A DNA stretch of 64,000 nt, taken from Sordaria brevicollis (Eukaryota; Ascomycota; Sordariomycetes; Sordariales; Sordariaceae). Below, piece after piece: positions 35,675 to 46,536 of the stretch. The notes beneath the pieces were generated by a model. That model worked only from the letters and a program-made list of their open reading frames with translations. It had not been told where the DNA came from and made no database searches. The position numbers and the translations under genes were made by a program. Location: positions 2,046,001 to 2,110,000 of the forward strand of contig JAUTDP010000010.1 in the NCBI GenBank assembly GCA_033439795.1, in the 5' to 3' direction. How positions within the stretch are numbered: the first letter of the stretch is position 1; every line of letters begins with the position of its first letter.

Positions 35675-35856
35675 TTTGTTTTTCTCGTTGAACGAGTAAG
35701 TTCTTCTTTTTTTCCTTTTTGCGATAGCGGTTGCATTCGAACATCCGTTGCCGAAGGAAGCCGGGGTGGGCATGTTACAGATTTTTCGCTTGTGTGGGCG
35801 TCAGTGGAGGTGGGGTTATGAAGGTTTGCTTCGAAGCGGAAGTCAACAACAACAAC

Positions 35857-35930
35857 GGTCCGATGGTGTAGTTGGTTATCACGTCAGTCTAACACACTGA
35901 AGGTCCCCAGATCGAGCCTGGGTCGGATCA
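35857..35930 (+). tRNA. tRNA-Val(AAC)
   Basis: The acceptor arms GGTCCGA/TCGGATC pair with one G-T, the anticodon stem TCAGT/ACTGA encloses CTAACAC (anticodon AAC), and the T loop region CCCAG-ATCGAGC-CTGGG is complete. 74 nt, no intron. It lies 182 bp after the tRNA-Gly on the same strand and shares the TCAACAACAACAA upstream element. Confidence 0.95.
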
Positions 35931-36592
35931 ACTGTTCTTTCTTTTTGCAAAATTTTCTTCTGCTGTCTTGTTCACGCTCTCGTTTTTGTCGTTGTGAAGA
36001 CCTCTATAATTCTTATCGGGGATGCGATGCTTGGGCCAGTTATGCAGCAGTTCATCCGAGCTGCAGGCGTATGCGGTTATTTTTTTCGCGGCGCTTGCTA
36101 TTTTTACTGGTCTTCGCAAAACCTTCATCCGATGTCAAATAATTTCATCCCATCCAAGTTTTGCCTATTAACTCTTCTTGGTCACTTTACTTCATGTTCT
36201 CCAAAATCACCACCTGTGTCCTTGGTTGCGCAAAGCGATGCGAACAGGAAGGAAGCTTGTACCGGGTTACGGATGTAGGTGCAAACCGTGCTAATAGTGC
36301 TCTAGGAATACTTCAGAGATCGGTGTGACTTCGGTTCCACACCATCGAGCTCGTTCGGTCTGTTCTCACCATCGACGTCCAAAAGAATAAATGCGCGATC
36401 TAAAGAGTCAACATCGTTGATCCGATTATCAAAACCCCAACAGAGTTGCGCGTTTTTCTAAATTGACAGGCACCCACGATCCGGATCCGAGATATATCTC
36501 TGCGCTGGAGGTTGAACATGCGAGTGTTAGAGAGTTGCAGTAGTGCCTCAGTTCTACCGTGCCTTGGGGTTAAGCGTAGATATTTTGGCACA
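35931..36592. other. Intergenic
   Basis: Between tRNA-Val and the 489-bp inverted-repeat element. No gene is supported. Confidence 0.5.
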
Positions 36593-37097
36593 CAAAAGAA
36601 GAGAAAACCTCAACACACTCAAAGGAATTCTAGGTACACTCTAAATGCCCACTTTTACAGCCCATGGCACCCCATGACAGTTGACATCGGAAAGTCCACT
36701 TTTGGCCGCGAAATTTCGCCGTTCCAATGCACGAAACATTGCACCGCAGAACGCGAAATTTTCCACGTTAGAGGTAAACTCAGCACATCCCGCCCTATCG
36801 CATCACCACCCTTTTCATCACCACCCTTTTCATCACCACCCTTTTCATCACCACCCTTTTCATCACCACCCTTTTCATCACCGCCCTTTTCATCACCACC
36901 CTTTTTATTATTACCCTTTTTACCGCCACCCTTTTTATTACTATAACCTCCAATCCGCGTTGGCGGAAATGCTAGATGACACGGGAAAACCAGATTTTAC
37001 CATACGAAACCACCAAATTTACATGTCAGTGGGCATTTGTGGGCCTTAGAGTATAGGTAGAATTCCTTGGAGTGTGTTGAGGTTTTCTCCAAAAGAA
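36593..37097. mobile_element. 489-bp non-autonomous TIR element (MITE-like) with 8-bp target duplication
   Basis: The element proper is 36601-37089. It starts GAGAAAACCTCAACACACTC and ends with the reverse complement; the terminal inverted repeats extend about 51 bp with a handful of differences. It is flanked by perfect 8-bp direct repeats CAAAAGAA at 36593-36600 and 37090-37097, which is the expected insertion footprint. Inside is a minisatellite (36801-36945) and, near the right end, a segment that matches the right subterminal region of the 4.1 kb element at 46545-50678. It encodes no transposase and is not AT-rich, so it seems to have escaped RIP, probably because it is short. An 8-bp duplication fits hAT, P or KDZ-type transposases; the superfamily cannot be settled from the ends. 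Confidence 0.88.
36801..36945. repeat. 15-bp minisatellite inside the TIR element
   Basis: About seven copies of CATCACCACCCTTTT run from 36801 to about 36905 with a single A-to-G variant in one copy, then decay into TATTATTACCCTTTT-like copies. One frame would read His-His-Pro-Phe repeats, but there is no reason to think it is translated. Confidence 0.92.
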
Positions 37098-37559
37098 CGA
37101 ACAAGGAATTGGCAGCATGGGAAAGATAACAATTCAGAGGCGTAAAGAGAAGTAGCTCGTGGAAGATAAAAACCGAAAAAGATTTCTCGGGAAGGCGTGC
37201 GCGGCCCTGGTGTCAATGCCATGAAGTCCCTGCCAGTTCCAACTCCGAGACACTGGACTAGGAGGAAATCGTCTGAAGAGGTGGACGTGCAAGAGGTTCA
37301 AAACCTCTCGATCGGAGGCTTGCGGACATCTTAACACTCGCATTATCACAGAGAACGGGTACAATCAGAGGCATGACTACATTTCTTTTCTTTTCTGTAA
37401 GATCACTATCATTAGGGAAATGGTATCATATGCTAATCCTACGCCTGAATGCAAACTCCAGCATGTGTCCGTATCCATATCCAAAACTCATATCTCTCAA
37501 GCATTTCCCACCCCTCCAACCTCTCAGCCCTTTTCTTCCCCCAACCGTAACCACCCATC
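37098..37559. other. Intergenic
   Basis: Between the TIR element and the stop codon of the next minus-strand gene. No gene is seen. Confidence 0.5.
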
Positions 37560-38831
37560 TCAAACAGGCGTACTATCCTCCCCAAAGCAGCTCCCCCAAA
37601 CCCCCTCCACCTCCGCCACATACTCCCCCGGATCCACCCTCCTCAGTCCCCTCTCCCCCAGCTCCCGTTGCTCCTCCACGGGGTCAATCACGGGGGTAGC
37701 AACCCTCACATTCAAACTCGACACCCGTCTCGGCAGTCGTCCAGGTACCGGCGGCGGTGGCCCTCCTTCCTTGGCATTATACCGATCAATAATCCCAATT
37801 AGTTCCTCAAAGGCATCCGCTTCGGCCTTGCCGCATTGGCGAACTGTGGGGTCGGTTGGGTCAAAGTCTAGGTCGGAGGGGGAGATTAAAGAGTTGAGGG
37901 CGGTGAGGTTGTATGTCTTTGGTCGTCTCTGGGCAGTACTGTTGGTGTCGTCAGATGCTGTGGAATCGTCCGATTGGCGTCGGAGGTTGGGTGTGCTTTT
38001 GGAGGACTTGTGATGGTAGTATCCTTGGGAAAGACGGAAGTTGATGCGAGCTGGCGGGTTTCGTTTTCCCGGGTAGAAGTGGGAGCGGTGGAGTTGAGAT
38101 TTTGGTGAGGGTGGTGGGAGTTGGGGTGAACCTGAGTCCATTGATAAAGGACGGAGTGGTGAGCGAGGTGGTGGTGAGGGCGGTGGACAGGGTGATGGTG
38201 GTGAGGGGGGCGCGTAGTTGGGTGGTGGAGGGGTTTCGTCACAGTCGGATATGCTGCTGACGTCGTCTTCATGGTGAATATCGGGTTCGAGTTCGGGGAC
38301 TTGGCTTTCGGATCCTGAGGATAAGGGTCGTGGTTGTGATGGGTCTGAAGCGCATGATAGAGGCCGTGTTGGGGCTGGTAGAGGAAGTGGTATTTGGTCT
38401 GAGCCGCACATTGAGGGTCGTCGAGGTGACTTTGGAGGTGGTGGAGGGACCAAGCAAGCGTCTGGTGAAAGAAACTGGTTCTCCGTATGTGTCGAGCTCA
38501 TGCTTGGTATTGTAAGATGTGTTGACTTGGATGAACGGCTGTCGATGCTTGATGTCTTTCTACAGGCAACAGGCCGTGGAAGTGAGAAATTCAAGAATGC
38601 CCCTGCGGCAGTCGGAGCTTCGTGTGGCCGAACTGAAAGGGGTCTCGGCGTTGGCGATCCATTGTTTGGTATGACTAAAGGTGGAAGTGATGTCCCTCGA
38701 GAGTGTCCGTAAGATGAGGTTGGCGGTGATGGAGGAGGCCGTTGAGGTGGTTGACTGTAGAGGCCTGTGATGTAATCCCGGCCAATGCCAGATTCAGACA
38801 TGCTATGCCCGTGGCCATGCAGTGCTGCCAT
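37560..38831 (-). CDS. Proline-rich protein of unknown function (423 aa)
   Basis: A single frame from ATG 38831. The first 270 residues are low-complexity Pro/Ser-rich (runs such as PPSPPSPCPPPSPPPRSPLR) and probably disordered; they contain many SP/TP sites and SH3-type PxxP motifs. The last third is more regular: NFRLSQGYYHHKSSKSTPNL, LTALNSLISPSDLDFD, and a helix with ADAFEELIGIIDRYNAKEGG followed by RRVSSLNVRVATPVID and a basic/acidic end. No catalytic motif is seen. A scaffold or signalling role is only a guess. Confidence 0.72.
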   Translation of the reverse strand: MAALHGHGHSMSESGIGRDYITGLYSQPPQRPPPSPPTSSYGHSRGTSLPPLVIPNNGSPTPRPLSVRPHEAPTAAGAFLNFSLPRPVACRKTSSIDSRSSKSTHLTIPSMSSTHTENQFLSPDACLVPPPPPKSPRRPSMCGSDQIPLPLPAPTRPLSCASDPSQPRPLSSGSESQVPELEPDIHHEDDVSSISDCDETPPPPNYAPPSPPSPCPPPSPPPRSPLRPLSMDSGSPQLPPPSPKSQLHRSHFYPGKRNPPARINFRLSQGYYHHKSSKSTPNLRRQSDDSTASDDTNSTAQRRPKTYNLTALNSLISPSDLDFDPTDPTVRQCGKAEADAFEELIGIIDRYNAKEGGPPPPVPGRLPRRVSSLNVRVATPVIDPVEEQRELGERGLRRVDPGEYVAEVEGVWGSCFGEDSTPV

Positions 38832-40374
38832 GCTAGTGTGAGGTACCGACGAAGATGGGTTCGGGGAGGATATCTCGACGCAAGAGGACGAACGAGGTCA
38901 AAGCGGACAAACTGGACAGCAGCCGTTGAAACTTGAAACTCAAAACAGATGGCAATACGGTGAAGAAAGGAGAGCTTTCACAGAAAGCTTGTGTGGACTC
39001 ACTCGAGTCAAGAGAGTTGCGGCTTTGTATGTAGATCTGGGTGGGTGTCGTCAGAGAACGAATTAAAATGGAGAAGGAGAAGCAGTGAGTACCGGAGTGG
39101 CTGAGATTGTGCGATCACCTCACCGGTACACCAATTGGATTCTCATGAAGGGAATCCTTATCCCCGTCCACGGATTGACATTTGTTAGTGAAGCTTTCTG
39201 AGTTCGTATTTTTGCTGGAAATTCGTCCACTGGGTCCACGTCTGAACTTGGGAGTGGCACACAGCCAGGACGAGGATCTGCTGGCAGGAACGAGGAACGG
39301 CCGCTAACAAGCAGTTTTTAGCTCTGAAACCGGCGCTGCCATTTGGACGCGTGCTCAAGTCCGACTTGCGGAGGGCATAAAGACTTTCTTCATGCTGACT
39401 GGCCTATCATGGCCAAGTAAAAGCACAACCTCGGATGTCTGACAAGAACATTTGGAAAGAAGTCAGCTCTTTTGCGCCTGCCGCCTGGTGAGGATTCGGC
39501 GATGTTCTGTTCTTCAGTGGGCTGGAGCGTGGCTGCGCTATAAATATGGATCGGATGACGTTGCTTCCAAACTACGGCTCAGCCCCGCATGGGTCAAGTT
39601 GGCCTCCGGTCTTGGCACAAGTGGAGCCACGAGCACGCCAGAGTCTTCCAGTTTACCCGTCAAACCCAACCTCCAGTATTAACTGACCATACAGACAGAG
39701 TCGAATACGAACCCGACCCTCGAAGGGCGAATAGCGACACGAGAAGCAATCACTCAGATCTCGGCCACTCCCCAAGCTGACTTCCTGAAATGTCCGTCTT
39801 GGCAACAACAAATGATTCGCACCACGAAGGAGTTCCAAGAAACGTGATGTCCACGAGCGCACAGCAACGTTCTATCTTTACCGACTGCTCGGTACACCTT
39901 CCATTGTACGCGCAAGTTGTCGATGGCTGAGACATATGATTGTCAGGGGAGACAGGTGAGGATCTGCCATCACTGCCTTTGTGAACATCGGCAATCTGGT
40001 CCTGGCAATAGCAGGAAGATGATATCGGGCAACAGAAGAGCAGATCGGAATTACCGGAGAGTATTTCCAGAGATACATGCGTTCCTACGTTGCACAACAT
40101 GTTGGGTGTAAGCTCTTGTGTAACACTCGCGGCAGAAATAGCGATGAACACCATAAGACCGGGGATAACGCGGTTGAGCGGACGGCAAGACAGCTTCAAC
40201 TTCAGTTCTATTCCAAAGGAAACCGTAACGACAAACGCCTCGCTTCGCTGTCTAGAGCCTAGGTATCCCAAAAAGCAAAACACCCGCCTGCCGGAATATG
40301 ACGACGATATGTACAGATCCCCATTTTCTTTCCTCCGTGTATTTTTACCCAGGTCCCATCCAACACCATCATCA
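38832..40374. other. Intergenic: divergent side of the proline-rich gene
   Basis: 1.5 kb with only short overlapping frames. No gene is supported. Confidence 0.5.
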
Positions 40375-41118
40375 TCACCACCACTCCCCATGAAACAAGC
40401 CCGCCGTCGTCGTCTGCGGCAACAACGCCAGCGGCACCCGCTTCGGCAACGGCGCCAAAATTGGGAGGTCCTTCGTCTGCCCGACCCCTGCATACCGATA
40501 CCCATCATACCCATAATCCTGCCTTTCATACCACGGCACACTGTTACCACCATCTTTTGAACTCGAGCCACTCGTCGACGATGTCGACGATGATCCATCC
40601 TTTGGCGACGACCTAGTATTCGGCGAACTCCTCGTCGACTTGAGCGAACAAACTGTCGTGACCCTTCCCCTAACCTTCTTCAACTCCTCCAACCTCGCCA
40701 ACAATTTCTCTCGATTCCACAATCTTTTGACATGCAACTGCTTTTCCCCTCCTCCCCCATTTTCCTCTTCATCGTCGCATGGTAACGGCTCAAAAAGCAC
40801 CACACTCTCCGCCCAAGCCTTTGCTTGCTCCTCATCCGCGTCCGAAAAAGTAAACGTGACGCTGTCCTCCTCGTCCTCCGGCTGCCGCATGGTGATGAAC
40901 CATGTTAGAAAGGGTGGCATGGCGAGGGTGACTTCTTTTGATGAGGGATCGTAAACAGCATTTCGTCGGTACCCGCCACCGACGGCTTGCGCGTAGGACG
41001 GGCGCGAGTCTTCGGCGTCGAGGTAGGCGGCGTAGGCGGCGGCGAGGGCGCGGTGGGAGAAGATGAGGCTTATCCGGTCGTCGAGGACCGAGACGTCGAT
41101 GGCTGCTAGTGAGGGCAT
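40375..41118 (-). CDS. Unknown protein (247 aa)
   Basis: A single frame from ATG 41118. The N-terminal 150 residues look like a small folded domain: IDVSVLDDRISLIFSHRALA with an Ala-rich helix, then KEVTLAMPPFLTWFITMRQP and DSVTFTFSDADEEQAKAWAE as strand-helix units, then KRLWNREKLLARLEELKKVR. The remaining part is Ser-rich and disordered with a Gly/Tyr-rich patch near the end. The frame is well defined and codon use is C-ending. I do not recognise the family. Confidence 0.72.
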   Translation of the reverse strand: MPSLAAIDVSVLDDRISLIFSHRALAAAYAAYLDAEDSRPSYAQAVGGGYRRNAVYDPSSKEVTLAMPPFLTWFITMRQPEDEEDSVTFTFSDADEEQAKAWAESVVLFEPLPCDDEEENGGGGEKQLHVKRLWNREKLLARLEELKKVRGRVTTVCSLKSTRSSPNTRSSPKDGSSSTSSTSGSSSKDGGNSVPWYERQDYGYDGYRYAGVGQTKDLPILAPLPKRVPLALLPQTTTAGLFHGEWW

Positions 41119-42611
41119 GGTGGGTGCTTATTTGAGTGTGGCGGGTTGGTGTGTTTTGAGGGGGGTGGTGGTGGTTGAGACCAGCTCAACGATATGCGCG
41201 ACGATGTTGTCGGTGTCGCGGTGAGCTATTGTTGTCGTCGACTTCCTCCTTTCTCTTTCTCTCTCCTCTCTGTTCTGTTTGTCTTTTGCGGCGTCTTTCG
41301 CGAGCGGCTCAGTTGGTTGGTCTTGGCGTATCGGTTTTTTTTGCGAATGCGATAGAAAAAAAGCCCAACAGCTGACAAGTCGACTTCGGTCACCTGCACC
41401 CAAATGTTTCGGCAGTTCTTCGCGCCTCGTTCTTTCAATCTTCTCTCAATATTCCTCAAGTGCGGAAAGGGTTTTGGCGAGTAGAAAATCGGCGATATCA
41501 ATCACAAGCTGTTTAGCAAACCCGACGATAGAAAAAACCAAAGAGCCTAGGCGCGAGCGCATGCGGTTCAAAAAGGCGCTTCTAGTTCAAGCTTCCCCTC
41601 TAAGATCTGACATTACATCGTTCGAGTTGATAGTAATAGTAATTAACCAATGAAGCAACTCCAGTTGTCTTTCGATGTTGCCCTTTCGCCATTTTCTCTT
41701 CTTTTCTCCTCTTTCTTCAAAATTTTCTCTCTTCCACTCAAACTTCTGTTCCGTTGCAGCAGCAGGGCATGCAAGTGGCCCGAAGCTACTGTACCCAGCG
41801 AGATCCAGTTAAAAGTGATGAAGTGGCACTTTTTACCAAGCATGCAGTAGTCGTCTTGCAGGCGCAGCAGCAGCCAGTGGTTATCCTCGGCGCTCGCAGC
41901 GTTCGACATGCACGCACTACTGTATCCTGCTTCTTTGCAGTTTTTGCGGTTCGCTCACCTCGCTGCGCTGTGAATGGATCGATAATGATCTTCGCGGCTC
42001 ACAACGGGGCGGGGAACAAGACGCTCTGGGGCGACGTCGTTTTCGGCAAAGAATGAGACTAGACTGTCTAGAGATAAATAGTCGCAGTCGGGCACTTATT
42101 TTGTTCGCTTGTTGATAGCGCAACCGCAGTGAAGAGTCTTTCTGTTATCATCCAATGTTGAAAGTACCCATGAACTGAGAAGAGAGAGAGAGGGTTTCGC
42201 GGGAATACCTACCTCGAGCTTCAACTGGTCTGCAACTCTCGAGAGAATCCGTCGTGGAACTTCATGGGTCCATATCCTCCTTTTTTAAACCAACGATGTG
42301 TTTACCCAATTGTTATCAAGAAACAACGGCATCTCGGGGAGAATCTTTCGGGTGCTCCATATAAAGGCAACCCGGACCCTCTCCGCATGCAACCACGGCA
42401 GGAGGAAGAGGAGCCTTCACAAGTGAACACGGGACGTGCTTTTGCTGATGGTTTTCCTGCACGCCATTATCGTGCGAATCGTGAAGTTGCTCTGCTGCAG
42501 AACATGATACTGTAACTCGACTTTTTTTGCTTGGTTGAAGATCTTTGATAGGTGAACAGGATGATAATCCCGCCAGCGAAGTCGGCGATCTTTTCGGATT
42601 GCCTCTCTTAG
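41119..42611. other. Intergenic
   Basis: Upstream region of the preceding gene and gene-free DNA with a GA microsatellite near 42180. No gene is supported. Confidence 0.5.
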
Positions 42612-42781
42612 TACCGCATCTGCTCATTCGATTTGGTTTTATCTTCCCCCACTTTTCTCCTAACAACATCTACCGCAGCGTTACATTTTGACCCATAAAT
42701 TTGGTGGCGGAGCTCTCGGTGACAGACTCAATTGGACGAAAAGTCTGGGGATAAAACCAAATCGAATGAGTAGATGCGGTA
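42612..42781. mobile_element. 166-bp inverted-repeat element flanked by TA
   Basis: Two 30-bp arms, 42614-42643 and 42750-42779, are inverted copies with one mismatch; both start CCGCATCT on the outside and end GGTTTTATC on the inside. The element is bounded by TA on each side (42612-42613 and 42780-42781). Size, paired arms and TA flanks fit a miniature Tc1/mariner-type element, though a TA duplication alone is weak evidence. Confidence 0.65.
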
Positions 42782-43845
42782 TCCTAGTCAAAAGCTCGAC
42801 AAGTAGAAACCACCAGAGAGAGGCATTTTGTAGTAACACCGCAGATATGCGTCGCGTAGAGTCAGACTGGCTGACACTGACGAGCCGGAGTTGATGTTAT
42901 TTGTCGATAGATGCCCAAGAGACCCAATTACACTCGTCGCTTCGTGAGAGCATGAGACCATTAACTCTGCCTAAAATCTTGACTGCATTCCATTATTTCT
43001 CGTGCTCTCTGGTTCGAAGACTCGAGAAAATTGTCGACAGCCTCACTGACGGTAACTTATCAACAAAGTTTTGCCTTTAGTCGCTTCGGCAGGAACTCGG
43101 CATCGTCAAAGAATCAGAAAGTTTTCAACGACCATGTTGAACCTCTCATGATCATCGCAAAGTGAAGTATCTGCACCTGCAATGGACCCCTTGTTTCTCC
43201 AACCAAGACGTTTCAAATCTGCAAGTAAGAATATCGACTCGGAGAAGACGGGGAAGATCAATCAAAAAAATTACCTGATGGCAGAATGTGAGATATCCAT
43301 CGACAGAATGTCGTGCGCCTCATTTTGGCGCGCAGGGTCCCATTCTATCTCCGGCCCGGCATGTCCCATCTCCGTCCCGTTCGTTCCCCTCTTTTTGACA
43401 AATGTCAAAACTCCTCCCCGAGCCTCCCATCACCGTCAATCTCCATCCATCTCCGCGCGCTAGGCATCGTCGTTGGATGCGAGACTGCGAGATCTGACAA
43501 AGTTGACAAAAAAAGTCCCCTCAATGAAGTCTCAAAACCTCAAGTCCCACCCGCGGATCGTTAAACCTCCGAAGCGGCGGGTGGAACCGCTGGCGCCAAC
43601 GCAAACGGCGCGCCCCCGCTCCGCCCCGCCCGAGCCCGGCCAAACTGAATCCACAATCAACGCGCCAAGCCCGAATCGGGATTGGTGCAGTATCCACTTT
43701 TTTCTCTCACCGCGGCCAGCCGCCGGCGGTGGGGAGTCACCGCCCCGCCGCTAACTAACGGCAAGCTAAAAATGGAGCTTATAAGCCCAAACAACGGGCC
43801 CTCTTTCCAACAATCAAACAAAAACAGAGTTTCCGTGGCTCAACT
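42782..43845. other. Intergenic
   Basis: Between the 166-bp element and the tRNA-Pro. The last 300 bases are GC-rich with short open frames. No gene is supported. Confidence 0.5.
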
Positions 43846-43917
43846 GGCTCTGTGGTGTAGTGGTAGCATACTTGCTTTGGGTGCAAGTGGTCCCAGGTTC
43901 GAACCCTGGCTGAGCCC
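43846..43917 (+). tRNA. tRNA-Pro(TGG)
   Basis: The anticodon stem CTTGC/GCAAG encloses TTTGGGT (anticodon TGG), the T arm is CCAGG-TTCGAAC-CCTGG, and the acceptor is GGCTCTG/CTGAGCC with one T-T mismatch at pair 6:67. No intron. A GGCTCAACT duplicate of the acceptor start lies nine bases upstream. A T-run follows at about 43938. Confidence 0.92.
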
Positions 43918-46536
43918 TGAAGCGAAAAATCTTCTGTTTCTTTTTTTCATCTTTTTTTTTGCCTTTTGTGATCTTTGGATTTCCTTGAGCGTTTTGGTCT
44001 TTTGGCATTTTTGGTTCCTGGGTGTGGTCGGGATCATCCCTGGCAGGGATTTCTTTTGGAGATGAGGCTCAAAAAGCTTAAAATATCTCGGTATTGCAAG
44101 TCCCGAGGGAAAGGATGTGTGTGTGTGTGGGCAGTGCGACGTTCTTTCACATGCTTCAAGTTGTGTTTCTTTCGCACTCCGTACCTTGAAGTTGCGTCGT
44201 GCATCTTTGGTCGAACTCTCGACTGTCCCAGCTTGGTGACGGCTTCTTAACATGATGCGCACATGGATAACAAGAAGATACGGAAACGTCCTCGTGTGTG
44301 TTGCTCACCTCTTGCTTTTCCGAAATGTTCCTCTCAATCATCATTACCGGCTGAGGAGATAACTCTGAAAGGTGATATTATGCGTTCGTCTGATTTTTAT
44401 GACGGTTAAGTTGAGGGAGAAGATGCCATTGGCTAATTACGCAGAACTTCAGTGTGTTCGACATCGTCGTCTTGCAACTCTGGTACACGCAGATGTCCAC
44501 GGTGCCGTTAATATTCAATCTGACAGGGTATAAGACTTTATCCCCGAGGAGGACAATCCAAAGTGAAAGCTTCCGTCAGTTCAACAGCAGTTAGATGATC
44601 ACAGATAGAAAAGACAATGTGACTCCTGTGTATCAGTCATATTTACCCGACAACTACCACACGCTTCTACCTATTGACCACAGCTTTATGTTTTCAGTTC
44701 AACATGTTGTATCCAAATCATAACCGAATTTACTTGGCCTTGTCCAAACTCTAAACCCCCTTACAATTTTCATCTTAGAGCAAGCAGAAGCCAATACTGC
44801 ACGAGTCGATAGTATCTCGAGTACTAATCTGGAAGTCACGCATTTTTGTCCAGCTTTCATGTCCTGTTCAACTTCTTCACACATGTAGTTGCACAAGTAT
44901 CATCATTTTTTGGGCTCAGGACTCTACCCTCCACCAGCGACACTCGTCCTCAAATGTGTAGACGCGGCCCCCAATATTGAAGAAAGAAAAAAATCAGTAC
45001 CACCGACTTGCAGGATGAACAGCACATTGCTGAAGCGGCCTTTCCTCCACCGAGACAGCCGCGCTTTTTGAGTGATTCGGTAGAGTTTGAGGGTTGTATG
45101 TGATTAAGAGTAAATTACCTACGTTTGTGAAACAACACTTGTTGGTATTGCCAGGTCCCCTCCCAAGAAGCTTACCTCGAACATGTTATAAGAGCCACGA
45201 AAAAAAAAGGAAAAAAAAGGTTCCAACGCGTGTAGCTCACTCAGCCTTGACAGTCACGAGAAACACCAAACACCAATACAATCCTAGGCAAAGAAAGAGA
45301 GCACTCTGGCGCTGATCATCCAAGTCTTCGTCGGCAAGAGGATGACCACAAGCTACCTAGGCAGATTAAAACGTCAAGCGAGCTGACAAGATACAGTGAT
45401 GTCGTCTTCACAGTTAGTACGAAAAGCACTCGAACATCCGGCGTAGCCAGTTTCCGTATATGACCGCGGTGGTTTTAACTACCTGTGGCGTCGCCTAATC
45501 AAGTATAATCCCGAATCTAGCGTGGACAACAGGCTTGAACGCTCAGAGAGAAGTACCAGTAGTATGTCCTTGAATCCTATGTAAATATGCTAGGGCTGTT
45601 GAGGTAAGAGATGTGCTAACCATGTCACCCGTATGTCAAAGCCTCGTTGATTTAAGGTTTGGCTCAACACAGAGGCACGCACAGTCTTAGGGTGACGTCG
45701 AGATCTTTGCGAACTCCTGGCACAAAAAAAAAAAAAAAAAAAAAACATGATTTGGACTATCAATGATCCCTTCTACCAGCCATGGATACTTCATCTTGAA
45801 ACGAGAAAAGTCTGTACCAACGGTTTGAACTGAGACCCTACGCCAAAAGCTCTGTTGCAACGGCAGCGAGTCTCTGACAATCCGTAGCCGACACGATGAA
45901 CATAGTCTAGGCAAATTAGGATGGGATACTTCGTAGGGAATCACGCAGAGTCTACATCAAACCTACATATTCCCTGGTCAGCTGTACCACTATGGTACTC
46001 GTCTGGGCTAGAAACGCCCTTGGAAGACTTCTTCTAGACGCTTGCAGTACCAGAGAAGCGTACAATAACCGCCAAAGTTTGTTCGAGACATGGACTGCCG
46101 GATTCAGATTGTCGTGCGCCACGATGACCACTCAGCCACTGGAATCTACAGAGCTGACCGTTGTTTATGGCGAGTAGCCGTGGACTTTGAGAGGTCAAGT
46201 CTGCTTGGCTTCAGTGATCGTCAGAGACAAACGGATGATTGTTGCCATCGGTTAGACGAGCCCGCGAGTTGATACCGTCCTAGTGGCAAAAAAGAAGGCG
46301 CCAATATTCAGAAGTCCTGAGGTGCGCAAGAAAGAAGACTGGCAAGAAGTTACTGTTGAAAGGGCAGACTTGAGTGTCCTGGCAAGGAAGTATAAGAGCG
46401 AGTGACTTTCCAACAGGGAAGACCTAAAGTGATCTGAAGCGTTGCGAGTGTCGGACCACCACAACGCTGCTGGTCGATTCTCCTCGCCACTGACAGTTTT
46501 TTCATGTTACGCTCCAGGCCCAGAAAACCTACCTGC
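43918..46536. other. Gene-free flank of the RIP-affected element
   Basis: 2.6 kb without a supportable gene. It holds a 21-nt A run near 45724 and only short frames. Confidence 0.5.

Noticed and set aside
39090..39127. Possible tRNA or terminator hairpin GTACCGG...CCGGTAC
   Set aside because: Only a 7-bp palindromic stem; no cloverleaf.
44395..44530. Frame reading HADVHGAVNI, reminiscent of the end of TnpB/Fanzor nucleases
   Set aside because: Only about ten residues resemble the pattern, the zinc-finger cysteines are not present and no upstream RuvC-like motif was seen.
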